Shown piece by piece: positions 1 to 6,405 of a stretch of 17,425 nucleotides of DNA (within the stretch, counting starts at the first letter, position 1; every line of letters begins with the position of its first letter). The DNA is taken from NCBI GenBank assembly GCA_031272005.1, contig JAISUQ010000178.1, forward strand, positions 1-17,425, written 5' to 3'. Source of the stretch: Coriobacteriales bacterium (GTDB lineage Bacteria > Actinomycetota > Coriobacteriia > Coriobacteriales > UBA8131). The notes beneath the pieces are model-generated. The model saw only the letters and a program-made list of their open reading frames with translations, made no database searches and was not told where the DNA came from. The position numbers and the translations under genes are program-made.

Positions 1-42
1 CTAGAACCGCATCCCGCCTCAAAGGTCACCACCTATCAGTAC

Positions 43-72
43 ACCCCAGCACCCCTAAAGGGGTGCTGGGGT
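43..72 (-). terminator. Strong hairpin, likely terminator
   Basis: A perfect 13-bp inverted repeat (43-55 and 60-72) encloses a 4-nt loop. It lies 4 nt beyond a fragment of the tRNA-Val 3' end (77-95, minus sense), the place where a tRNA terminator would sit. No T-run follows on the minus strand, so termination is inferred from stem strength and position only. Confidence 0.45.
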
Positions 73-76
73 CTAC

Positions 77-95
77 TGGTGGGCGATAACGGATT
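77..95 (-). repeat. 19-bp copy of the tRNA-Val 3' end
   Basis: Bases 77-95 are identical to 284-302, which is the CCA end, acceptor stem and part of the T-arm of the intact tRNA-Val gene. The match stops abruptly after 19 bp. It could be one half of an attachment-site duplication left by an integrated element, or the remnant of a decayed second tRNA-Val gene. No integrase is seen in the window. Bases 96-242 hold no gene I can recognise. Confidence 0.6.
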
Positions 96-242
96 GGTTG
101 CCGCGTCAAGGCACGTTCCGCATTTCTTGCTGCGCAACAAATGCTCCACTCTTCGGCCTTGACCCGGCAACGCTTGGGTGTCTGCTTTCAGCATACACCC
201 TGCGAGAACCGCTATCGCGGTCCAAAATCCTTATCGCCGATG

Positions 243-285
243 CAGCAGGTGCGGTAGCATCCATTGGATGCTACCGCACCTGCTG
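243..285 (-). terminator. 20-bp hairpin abutting tRNA-Val
   Basis: A perfect 20-bp stem (243-262 and 266-285) with a 3-nt loop lies directly downstream of the minus-strand tRNA and overlaps the last bases of its encoded CCA. It probably terminates or helps 3' processing of the tRNA transcript. It has no T-tract. The TSCPD reading frame stops inside it at 271. Confidence 0.5.
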
Positions 286-723
286 GTGGGCGATAACGGA
301 TTTGAACCGCTGACCTTGTGCGTGTAAAGCACCTGCGCTACCGCTGCGCCAATCGCCCACTTGGGGTATTAGTATAACCGATTTTCGGTTCAGGGATTTG
401 GGTGCCGGCCGGGGGATGCCGGCCGGGGTGTGCCGGCCGGGGTGTGCCGGATAGGGTGCCGGCGGGGTGTCGGCAGAGGCGTTGAGGTGGGCGTTGATGG
501 CCTGGGCCAGTTGGTCGGGACAGGATGTTGGGCGGCGGCCGCAGGATACGCCGCTCAGCAGTTCGACGAGCTCGCTGGCGGGGCGGCCTTCGGCCAGGCG
601 CGAGACGCCCTCGGAGTTGCCGTCGCAGCCGTCGGCAAAGCGGACGTTGCGGATGAGACCTTCTTCATCAATTTCAAAATCAATCTGCGACGAGCAGACT
701 CCCTGGGGTTTATAGCTTGGCAT
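271..723 (-). CDS. TSCPD-domain small protein with aberrant C-terminal tail
   Basis: The first 80 or so of 150 residues match the small TSCPD / four-cysteine family. Cysteines sit at residues 10, 33, 61 and 68, and the signature TSCPD is at 66-70. Function in this family is not well established; the cysteines suggest metal or nucleotide binding, which is inference. The start at 723 is chosen because AAGGAG lies 10 nt upstream and the domain begins there; a start at 759 has no such site. After residue 83 the frame enters a proline-rich tail encoded by a 14-bp repeat array, and from about residue 122 it reads the tRNA-Val gene antisense-free on the same strand. The tail is probably not ancestral: other frames contain stops just after the repeats, so a repeat-copy change may have extended the ORF. 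Confidence 0.75.
   Translation of the reverse strand: MPSYKPQGVCSSQIDFEIDEEGLIRNVRFADGCDGNSEGVSRLAEGRPASELVELLSGVSCGRRPTSCPDQLAQAINAHLNASADTPPAPYPAHPGRHTPAGIPRPAPKSLNRKSVILIPQVGDWRSGSAGALHAQGQRFKSVIAHQQVR
284..358 (-). tRNA. tRNA-Val(UAC)
   Basis: The minus strand folds into a full cloverleaf. The 7-bp acceptor stem starts GGGCGAT and pairs with ATCGCCC. The D-arm has stems GCGC/GCGC. The anticodon loop is TTTACAC with anticodon TAC, the variable loop is 5 nt, the T-loop is TTCAAAT, and discriminator A is followed by an encoded CCA. The outer anticodon-stem pair (G-A) is a mismatch. It decodes GUA and other valine codons. A hairpin follows directly. The 3' end of the adjacent TSCPD reading frame runs straight through this gene. 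Confidence 0.93.
403..458. repeat. 14-bp tandem repeat, four copies
   Basis: Four head-to-tail units of TGCCGGCCGGGGTG or close variants occupy 403-416, 417-430, 431-444 and 445-458. Units two and three are identical; the fourth is the most diverged. The array lies in the C-terminal part of the TSCPD gene. Because 14 is not a multiple of three, gain or loss of one unit shifts the downstream frame. Confidence 0.85.
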
Positions 724-896
724 CGTTTGTGTACTCCTTGGTAGTTGACCTCTTACCATTGTACTGCATGGTACCGGGGAAATTCGAGGTTATTCCTGCG
801 CTGGCACTCTACGTGGCAATCTCCGTGGCATTTTCCGGGGTGCGCTCGGCATATCATTGCTCGATGTTTCACGATATTCCATGGTGAGAGGCGCCA

Positions 897-930
897 GCGG
901 CCGGGGAGCCAAGTTCAGCTCCCCGGCCGC
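897..930 (-). terminator. Operon-end hairpin
   Basis: A 13-bp perfect stem (897-909 and 918-930) with an 8-nt loop begins 22 bp after the stop codon of the minus-strand binding-protein gene. It has no T-run. Position and strength fit the 3' end of the metY-transporter operon. Confidence 0.6.
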
Positions 931-952
931 CGTATTGCTTCACAGGCGCTGG

Positions 953-2074
953 TTACAGGCTGTCGATGTCGATGACGGCCTTCTCCACGAAGGCTGCTAC
1001 GTCCAGGTCCTCTGGCAGGTAGCCGGTCTTCTTCAGTTCGCCGACGAAGTACTCGGTGTTGGACTTGGCGGTGGAGAAATCCGCCGAACTGTGGCTGCTT
1101 GCATAGTGATAGCTGGATAGCAAAGTCTCAATCAGGTCGATGTCCTCGCTGGCCACGTAAGGTTCGCCGTTGGCGCTGGCGGGGCTGGTGATGATCTCGG
1201 CGGCCTCGCGGGGGTTGGCGGCAATCCACTCTATCGCCTTGAACCAGGCCTTCTTCAGCGCTTTGACCTGCTCCAGCTGGCCAGAGACGGCAGAACCGGA
1301 GGCGTAGAGGAAGCAGCAGTACTTGCCGCCGAAGATTGGGCCCTCGCCGATGTCTACCAGCACCTTGTGGCCGCGGGTGCGCTCGGCCTCGGTGCCGAAG
1401 GGGTCCCAGGCGGCATAGGCGTCGACTTCGCCGGCATCGGCCTGCTCGGCCAGCACGCTGAGGTCGTAGGGTACCCAGGTCACGTCGCCGCCTTCGACGT
1501 TGGGGTCGATGCCTTCGTTGGCCAGCGCCACGGAGGTGATGGCCCAAGGGGTGCCGCCGACCTCATCCACGCCGATGCGCTTGCCCTTCAGTTCGGCTAC
1601 CGAGGTGATGGGGGAGTCCTTGGGCACCAGCAGCTTGATGCAGCCCTCGTGGATGCCGCCGATGATCTTCAAGTCCAGACCCTCGTTGATGGCCGGGAAG
1701 AACTGGAAGTCGCCGTTGGTGACCAGAAACTGCCCGGAGGCCAGGCCGTCCTTCTGCTGTTGGAAGCTGCCGGCTACCGGCGTGACGTCGATGCCTTCGT
1801 CCTTGAAGTAGCCCTTCTCCAAGGCCACGTAGGCCGGCGCGCCGCAGACGCCGCCGCCCAGTACCTGGATCTCGGTCTTACCCAGGGGGTATTCATCGAC
1901 GGGAGTATCACTGCCAGAATCGGTGGTGCTGCCGCCGGAGGAGTCGCCGCCGCCGCTGCTTGCGGTGTTGGTGCAGGCAGCCAGCAAGCCGCTGGCGCCG
2001 ACCAGCAGGGCGCCGGCCGAGATTGTGACGAATTTGCGTCGGGTGAGTTGCCAATCGTTGGTATTCTCGCTCAT
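953..2074 (-). CDS. NitT/TauT-type ABC transporter binding protein, Tat lipoprotein
   Basis: A 373-residue extracytoplasmic solute-binding protein of the nitrate/taurine/aliphatic-sulfonate (SsuA/TauA) class. It probably delivers an organosulfur compound to the adjacent permease and ATPase. The N-terminus carries a Tat motif TRRKFVTIS (residues 11-19), a hydrophobic stretch and a lipobox ending LAAC with Cys34, so it should be exported folded and lipid-anchored. A Ser/Gly linker follows. The start at 2074 is chosen because AAAGGA lies just upstream and the signal peptide starts there; the longer frame from 2248 would run back through the 47-bp repeats and into the ATPase gene. It is the last gene of the metY operon, 142 bp after the ATPase gene. 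The exact ligand cannot be read from sequence; sulfonate, thioether and nitrate binders all share this fold. Confidence 0.88.
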   Translation of the reverse strand: MSENTNDWQLTRRKFVTISAGALLVGASGLLAACTNTASSGGGDSSGGSTTDSGSDTPVDEYPLGKTEIQVLGGGVCGAPAYVALEKGYFKDEGIDVTPVAGSFQQQKDGLASGQFLVTNGDFQFFPAINEGLDLKIIGGIHEGCIKLLVPKDSPITSVAELKGKRIGVDEVGGTPWAITSVALANEGIDPNVEGGDVTWVPYDLSVLAEQADAGEVDAYAAWDPFGTEAERTRGHKVLVDIGEGPIFGGKYCCFLYASGSAVSGQLEQVKALKKAWFKAIEWIAANPREAAEIITSPASANGEPYVASEDIDLIETLLSSYHYASSHSSADFSTAKSNTEYFVGELKKTGYLPEDLDVAAFVEKAVIDIDSL

Positions 2075-2113
2075 TTTACTATCCTTTCTTCCTTGTTCGT
2101 GGCGGGCGGGAGG

Positions 2114-2207
2114 CCCGTCTTGGGTGTGGGCGATATGCCCGATGCTTGGCGGGCCGATTGCCCGTCTTGGGTGTGGGCGATATGCCCGGTGCTTGGCGGG
2201 CCGATTG
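2114..2207. repeat. 47-bp tandem duplication between ATPase and binding-protein genes
   Basis: Bases 2114-2160 and 2161-2207 are 47-bp direct repeats differing at one position. Each contains short inverted repeats such as GGGCGATATGCCC, so the transcript would form stem-loops in each copy. The array fills most of the 142-bp gap ahead of the last gene of the operon. Confidence 0.9.
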
Positions 2208-2216
2208 CCCGCCGGG

Positions 2217-3143
2217 TCAGATAGCGAACTCTGGTTCGGGTCGCTCACTGACCAGATGCAGCTTCTCCAGAATCCTGGAGCGCAGGGTCAGAAAGCCGGT
2301 GCTGTTGCGAGCCCGGGGTCGGGCGCTGTCGACCGTGATGATCTCGGAGATGCGCCCCGGTCGCGGGGTCATGATGACGATGCGGTCGGAGAGGTAAATG
2401 GCTTCGTCCACATCGTGGGTGACCAGGACCATCGTGGAGCCGAAGTCCTGCCACAGGCTGAGCAGCTTGTCTTGCAGCTCGATGCGGGTAAAGGAGTCCA
2501 GCGCGCCCATCGGCTCATCCAGCAGCAGGGCCCGCGGCTCGTTGATCAAGGCCCGGGCGATGGCCACGCGCTGCGCCATGCCGCCGGAGATCTGGTGCGG
2601 ATAGGCCTTCTCGAAGCCGGTCAGCCCCACCAGCTCGATGAATTGGGGGATCTTGTGCTTCTGTTGCTTGTAGACGCCGCGGGCCTTGAGGCCAGTGGCG
2701 ATATTGGCCTCCACGGTGGCCCAGGGGTAGAGCGCGCCCTGCTGGAAGATGTAGCCGCGATCGGCGCCCGGGCCGGTGATTGGCTGGCCAGCCATCTCCA
2801 GGCTGCCGGATTGCGGCGCGTCCAGGCCGGCAATCAGGCGCAGCAGGGTGGTCTTGCCGCAGCCGGAAGGGCCAATCAGGGAGACGAACTCGCCTTCGCG
2901 CACCTCCAGTGAGACGTTGTCCAGGGCATGGGTGCTGTCGTCGACGGTCTCGCCGGGGTAGATGCGGGAGACGCCATCTACGACGATGAGAGCGCCTGCG
3001 GTGACATCTGTCACTGCGCCTGCGGCGACGTCTGTCACTGTGCGTGGGTCAGCCTGTGGGCCGGCCTGGGCACCTTCAGCGCAGGTGCCCTCATCGGTTG
3101 GCGCGACTACGTTTCCCCCGGCATTCCGGGCCTCTGTGCTCAT
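2217..3143 (-). CDS. NitT/TauT-type ABC transporter ATPase
   Basis: A 308-residue ATPase that powers the importer made with the neighbouring permease and lipoprotein. Seen in the sequence: Walker A GPSGCGKTT (91-99), Q-loop near 134, signature ISGGM (185-189), Walker B ALLLDEP (205-211) and the switch histidine in VTHD (243). It matches the SsuB/TauB family from about residue 52. The first 50 residues are an unusual low-complexity extension containing the near-duplicate VTDVAAGA/VTDVTAGA, encoded by a 24-bp repeat. The start at 3143 overlaps the permease stop by 4 bp (ATGA), which indicates translational coupling. A later start cannot be excluded, since the extension lies outside the conserved domain. 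Confidence 0.9.
   Translation of the reverse strand: MSTEARNAGGNVVAPTDEGTCAEGAQAGPQADPRTVTDVAAGAVTDVTAGALIVVDGVSRIYPGETVDDSTHALDNVSLEVREGEFVSLIGPSGCGKTTLLRLIAGLDAPQSGSLEMAGQPITGPGADRGYIFQQGALYPWATVEANIATGLKARGVYKQQKHKIPQFIELVGLTGFEKAYPHQISGGMAQRVAIARALINEPRALLLDEPMGALDSFTRIELQDKLLSLWQDFGSTMVLVTHDVDEAIYLSDRIVIMTPRPGRISEIITVDSARPRARNSTGFLTLRSRILEKLHLVSERPEPEFAI
2992..3039. repeat. 24-bp tandem duplication in ATPase N-terminal extension
   Basis: Bases 2992-3015 and 3016-3039 are 24-bp direct repeats with two differences. They encode the 8-residue doublet VTDV(A/T)AGA. The unit keeps the reading frame, so copy number can vary without breaking the gene. Confidence 0.85.
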
Positions 3144-4195
3144 TGCTGCACCAGACCCTTCTGCCAGCGCAGGGCGCGGTTGCGGATGGCGTTGATTATC
3201 GCCAGCAGCACGCTGAAGACGATGAACATGATGATGATGGCCGCATAGACCTGGTAATACTTGTTGAAGGCCTTGGAGTAGTTGATGAAGTAGCCCAGAC
3301 CGGCAGTGGCGCCCATCATCTCGGCAGCCACCAGGGTTAGAAGCGACATGGCGGTGGCCGTGGAGATGCCGGTGAAGATGCTCGGCATGGCATTAGGAAT
3401 TGCTACATGTAATAGCAAAAAGCGACGCGAGGCACCGAGGGTCTCCGAAACCTCGTAAAGGGCCTTGGGTGTGCTCTCCATGCCCTGGGCCATCATGAAG
3501 GAGATGATGAACCACGAGGCGATGACCAGCAAGAACGTCATGGCTACCGGAGCCGGCTTGAGCAGCACGGTGGCCAGTGGCATCCAGGCTGTGGCCGGCA
3601 CCACGCCGGTGAACTTGAGAATCGGGAACAGCCAGTAGAACCACTGGCGGAACCATCCAATCAGGATGCCGGTGCCGATACCGAAGACGGTGCCCAGCAC
3701 CAGACCGGTGATGAACAGCTGGCTGGAGGCGGTGATGTGATTGAGCAGTCCCAGCCAGTTGGTGGGGACATAAGCCGCCAGGTTCACCGGGCCGGGAAAG
3801 TACGGCGGCCGCATGATGAACAGCTTGGAGGACAATACGTCCCACACTGCCAGGGCGAGCCCGCCGGCGAAGATGAACTGCGCTTTATGCAGCAGTCGTT
3901 TGCGCAACGGGTTCCAGAAGTGGGAAACGGCGAACAGGAGAACCAGCAGTACAGCCACCGCGGCGAGGAGGATGCGGTAGTTGGTGGGGTCAGTGGGAAA
4001 ATCCTGAGAATAGTCGAGCCCCGGCTGCAGGCCGGGAAGGTTCGCCGGGATAAGGAGGTTAGCTCCCAGCGCGAGGAGAAAGGAGATGACCGCCAGCGCA
4101 TACCAGATGCGCGACTGTGGCTTCCAGTAAACTGGGTCCGCTGCTTGAGCTTGAGCCGGCTGTCGCGGGCTCGCCTTGGCTGGTGTGTCAGACAT
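3140..4195 (-). CDS. NitT/TauT-type ABC transporter permease, long form
   Basis: A 351-residue inner-membrane permease of the SsuC/TauC type. The C-terminal two thirds carry the usual membrane segments and the ATPase-coupling region (EVSETLGASRRFLLLHVAIPNAMPS, split around residues 255-280). It is about 90 residues longer than a standard family member because of an N-terminal extension with two added hydrophobic segments (near 31-50 and 75-93). AAGGGG lies upstream of the ATG at 4195. The gene starts 12 bp after metY ends and overlaps the ATPase gene by 4 bp, so the three are one operon. A single permease presumably forms a homodimer. Confidence 0.88.
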   Translation of the reverse strand: MSDTPAKASPRQPAQAQAADPVYWKPQSRIWYALAVISFLLALGANLLIPANLPGLQPGLDYSQDFPTDPTNYRILLAAVAVLLVLLFAVSHFWNPLRKRLLHKAQFIFAGGLALAVWDVLSSKLFIMRPPYFPGPVNLAAYVPTNWLGLLNHITASSQLFITGLVLGTVFGIGTGILIGWFRQWFYWLFPILKFTGVVPATAWMPLATVLLKPAPVAMTFLLVIASWFIISFMMAQGMESTPKALYEVSETLGASRRFLLLHVAIPNAMPSIFTGISTATAMSLLTLVAAEMMGATAGLGYFINYSKAFNKYYQVYAAIIIMFIVFSVLLAIINAIRNRALRWQKGLVQQ

Positions 4196-4207
4196 CGGTT
4201 GGGCCCC

Positions 4208-5644
4208 TTAACCGTTGTCGGCATGGTTTGGCCTTCTGCCGAAGACCGCGGAGAAGGCCTGGTCGAGGTCCTCAATCAAATCCTGAGGGTCTTCCAGGCC
4301 GATGGACAGGCGTACGGTTTCGGGCGGGATGCGCCCGGTTTGTTGCTCGGCGGCATCCAACTCGCTATGGGTGGTCTTGGGGGAGTTGACGATCAGTGAT
4401 TTGGCATCGCCAACATTGACCTGATAGCTGAACAGCTTGGTAGCATCGATGAACTGCTCCTGCTGTTCGATGGTGCCCGCAAAGCCAAAGGAGAAGATGG
4501 TACCGGAGCCCCGCGGCGCGTATTTCTGCGCCAGGGCGTATTGGGGGTTGCCGGGATCGGAGGCGTATTCCACCCAGGACACGAACTCGTTGCCCTTGAG
4601 ATAGTCCAGCACAGCCTGGACGTTGGCCAGTTGCTTGCTGATGCGCTCGCTCAAGGTCTCCAGTCCGAGCAATGCCAGGTAGGCGTCAAATGGCCCCAGG
4701 GCGGCGCCCAGGTAGTTGAGCAGCGCCAGACGCACACGCACAGTGAACGGAGTGTCTGGGAAGACCTCCAAAAAGCTGCGGAAGTTGTCCTGGCGGTCGC
4801 GCAGGGTGAAAGCCTTGTCCGTGAACTGCGGGAATTTGCCATTGCCCCAGTTGAAGCGGCCACTTTCGAGGATCAGCCCGGCGATGATGTTGCCATGGCC
4901 CGAAAGCCCCTTGGTGGCCGAATAGACCACCACATCAGCGCCGTGCTCAAACGGGCGGACCAGATAGGGAGTGGCAAAGGTATTATCCACAATCAACGGA
5001 ATATCGTTGGCATGGGCCAGCTCGGCCAGGCTCTCCAGATCGGCGATGATGTTGGTGGGATTGGCGATGCTCTCGACGAACAGCGCCTTGGTGTTGGGTT
5101 TAATCAGCGCCTGGAGGGTATCCGGCTTGAGGTCGGCGGCGATACTGACCGTAATGCCGAGTCGCGGCAGTATCGATTTGAACAGATCGTGCGTGCCCCC
5201 GTAGAGATAGGGGCTGGCGATGATGTGGTCGCCGGCGTCGGCCAGATTGAGGATGGCGTGGCTGACGGCGGCGATGCCGGAGGCCAAAGCGATGGCTCCA
5301 GCCGCTCCGTCCAGCTCAGCGACACGCCGCTCAAAGACATCCACCGTGGGATTGCCCACCCGGGTGTAGAGGAAGCCCAGCTCTTCCTGGCGGAACAGCC
5401 GGTCTCCGCGGGCGGTATCGCCCATCTCGTAAGAGGTGGTTTGATAGATAGGCACGGAGAAGGCATGATTGTGCTCAGCCGGGTTGTAGGCCGCCCGCAC
5501 TTTAAGGGTATCAAAGCGCCAGGCTGGTGCCTGCCCTGTGTCGCTGTCCGTGTTGCTGTTGGAGACGCTGCCGGAGGCGGCGGCTGTCTCTGGTGCCGCA
5601 GCGGTGGCGGCAGTGCCGTTGTCGGCTGCTGCTTGCGTGGTCAT
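4208..5644 (-). CDS. metY: O-acetylhomoserine sulfhydrylase (MetY)
   Basis: A 478-residue PLP enzyme of the Cys/Met-metabolism family. It joins O-acetyl-L-homoserine with sulfide or methanethiol to give homocysteine or methionine in the cytosol. Seen: LYTRVGNPT (92-100), ESIANPTN (191-198), PLP-binding Asp220 in VDNTFATP, the Schiff-base lysine in SATKG (Lys245) and the C-terminal VRLSIGLED. The length after residue 41 fits the family; residues 1-40 are a low-complexity Ala/Ser/Thr extension, so the true start could be later, though no better ribosome binding site is visible. Its place beside a sulfonate-class importer and nitrogenase-like genes suggests it captures the methanethiol or sulfide they release. 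Cystathionine gamma-synthase is a less likely alternative, because the long insert region is sulfhydrylase-like. Confidence 0.92.
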   Translation of the reverse strand: MTTQAAADNGTAATAAAPETAAASGSVSNSNTDSDTGQAPAWRFDTLKVRAAYNPAEHNHAFSVPIYQTTSYEMGDTARGDRLFRQEELGFLYTRVGNPTVDVFERRVAELDGAAGAIALASGIAAVSHAILNLADAGDHIIASPYLYGGTHDLFKSILPRLGITVSIAADLKPDTLQALIKPNTKALFVESIANPTNIIADLESLAELAHANDIPLIVDNTFATPYLVRPFEHGADVVVYSATKGLSGHGNIIAGLILESGRFNWGNGKFPQFTDKAFTLRDRQDNFRSFLEVFPDTPFTVRVRLALLNYLGAALGPFDAYLALLGLETLSERISKQLANVQAVLDYLKGNEFVSWVEYASDPGNPQYALAQKYAPRGSGTIFSFGFAGTIEQQEQFIDATKLFSYQVNVGDAKSLIVNSPKTTHSELDAAEQQTGRIPPETVRLSIGLEDPQDLIEDLDQAFSAVFGRRPNHADNG

Positions 5645-6001
5645 GATGCTGCTCGTTTCGTTGTTGGTGGTTGGTTGATGGTTGGTCTGGCGCGTCCCTC
5701 ATCGGCCTGCTGCCCAGGCTTCAGCCAGCGGATACGAATGGGCGTCAGCTGACAGAGCTGGCAGAGCAGGCAACGGGGCAATTGTCGGTGCACATACGCG
5801 AGCGCCGAGCGCGTATGTGCCCAGGCATATACATGCCCTCACAGAGCTCACGTACTCCGTTATGTGCGTGAATGGGAGCCATAATCCCGATAATCCCAGC
5901 CCAATCCCTTGCGCGTTGCTTACAAGCCCTCTTGAAGAATACTAGTAAACTTATATGTTAAGTTGACTTGAAGAGCCATTTTACACCAGTGGGGGAGAAT
6001 G
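5645..6001 (-). promoter_or_regulatory. Long structured leader of metY
   Basis: This 357-bp gap has no gene. On the minus strand it holds, in order toward metY: a variant operator (5949-5958); a hairpin 5848-5855/5864-5871; a perfect 5-bp stem with 4-nt loop (5824-5837); and a perfect 11-bp stem (5790-5800/5810-5820). No T-run follows the hairpins. I could not place a convincing minus-strand -35/-10 pair, so metY may also be read from the yezD promoter. No S-box consensus is visible. Confidence 0.4.
5949..5958. promoter_or_regulatory. Variant operator site upstream of metY
   Basis: ACTTATATGT differs by one base from the ACTTATAAGT core at the other promoters in the window and keeps the AGTAA flank seen at the yezD site. 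A possible plus-strand promoter (TTGAAG 5932-5937, 16-bp spacer, TATGTT 5954-5959) overlaps it but would point away from metY. Confidence 0.45.
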
Positions 6002-6193
6002 TCAAGTGCGGGATTTATCCCTGGCGTTGGCGGCGCTGGAGTTCAGCCGGACCTTCTCGTGACGCTCGATCTGGATGACCTTACCATCATGGAAGACAAG
6101 TGAGATGGTGCCATATTGCAGGCCGTTGGCAGCCTGGTCGACCTGCGCGATAACGGCAGGGGTCAAAGGTGAGGTTGTGGAGCGATCAGTCAT
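6002..6193 (-). CDS. YezD-like (DUF2292) small protein
   Basis: A 63-residue protein whose core, LQYGTISLVFHDGKVIQIERHEKVRL (in pieces, about residues 25-50), matches the YezD/DUF2292 family. Members are small, of unknown biochemical function, and are often found with sulfur-metabolism genes. No membrane segment or signal is present. AGGA lies 8 nt before the ATG at 6193. The gene has its own near-consensus promoter and the best palindromic operator in the window, and lies upstream of metY in the same direction. It may be a sulfur-status accessory protein; that role is inference from context only. Confidence 0.8.
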   Translation of the reverse strand: MTDRSTTSPLTPAVIAQVDQAANGLQYGTISLVFHDGKVIQIERHEKVRLNSSAANARDKSRT

Positions 6194-6213
6194 GGGCGGT
6201 TCCTAAAATGCAA

Positions 6214-6229
6214 TAAACTTATAAGTTTA
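6214..6229. promoter_or_regulatory. Palindromic operator at yezD promoter
   Basis: TAAACTTATAAGTTTA is a perfect 16-bp palindrome located just downstream of the yezD -10 box, about +3 to +18. A bound repressor would block transcription start or clearance. The same core occurs at both divergent nitrogenase-like promoters. Confidence 0.7.
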
Positions 6230-6238
6230 CTAAATAAT

Positions 6239-6267
6239 ATCATAGCAGGTTTGCCGGCCGATTTCAA
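6239..6267 (-). promoter_or_regulatory. Sigma-70-type promoter of yezD
   Basis: Read on the minus strand: -35 TTGAAA (6262-6267), 17-bp spacer, -10 TATGAT (6239-6244). Transcription should start near 6232, giving a leader of about 40 nt that contains the operator palindrome. Confidence 0.7.
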
Positions 6268-6323
6268 CTGCTTTTCAGCCGTCGATGCCAGCAGCATCAT
6301 TTTCATTGCGCCCTCTCAGGGTT

Positions 6324-6352
6324 GCAGGGGCGGGCTTGAGGCCCACCCCTGC
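6324..6352 (-). terminator. Hairpin after the D/K-transporter operon
   Basis: A 12-bp inverted repeat with one C-A mismatch (6324-6335 and 6341-6352) and a 5-nt loop lies 54 bp after the binding-protein stop. A smaller CTGCC/GGCAG hairpin lies between (about 6373-6394). No T-run is present. The position fits the end of the operon. Confidence 0.45.
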
Positions 6353-6405
6353 GGACGGTGCGAGCAATTACGCCCTGCCGAATGCCTCTGGCAGGCCCAG
6401 CGGCG

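Noticed and set aside
403..458. Possible CRISPR-like repeat array
   Set aside because: Units are directly adjacent without spacers; this is a simple tandem repeat.
2075..2248. 58-residue N-terminal extension of the Tat lipoprotein frame
   Set aside because: It reads the 47-bp repeats and the end of the ATPase gene, and would bury the Tat signal inside the protein.
5932..5959. Plus-strand promoter TTGAAG-16-TATGTT next to metY
   Set aside because: Both flanking genes are on the minus strand, so it would make only antisense RNA to yezD; the match may simply reflect the operator's A+T-rich sequence.
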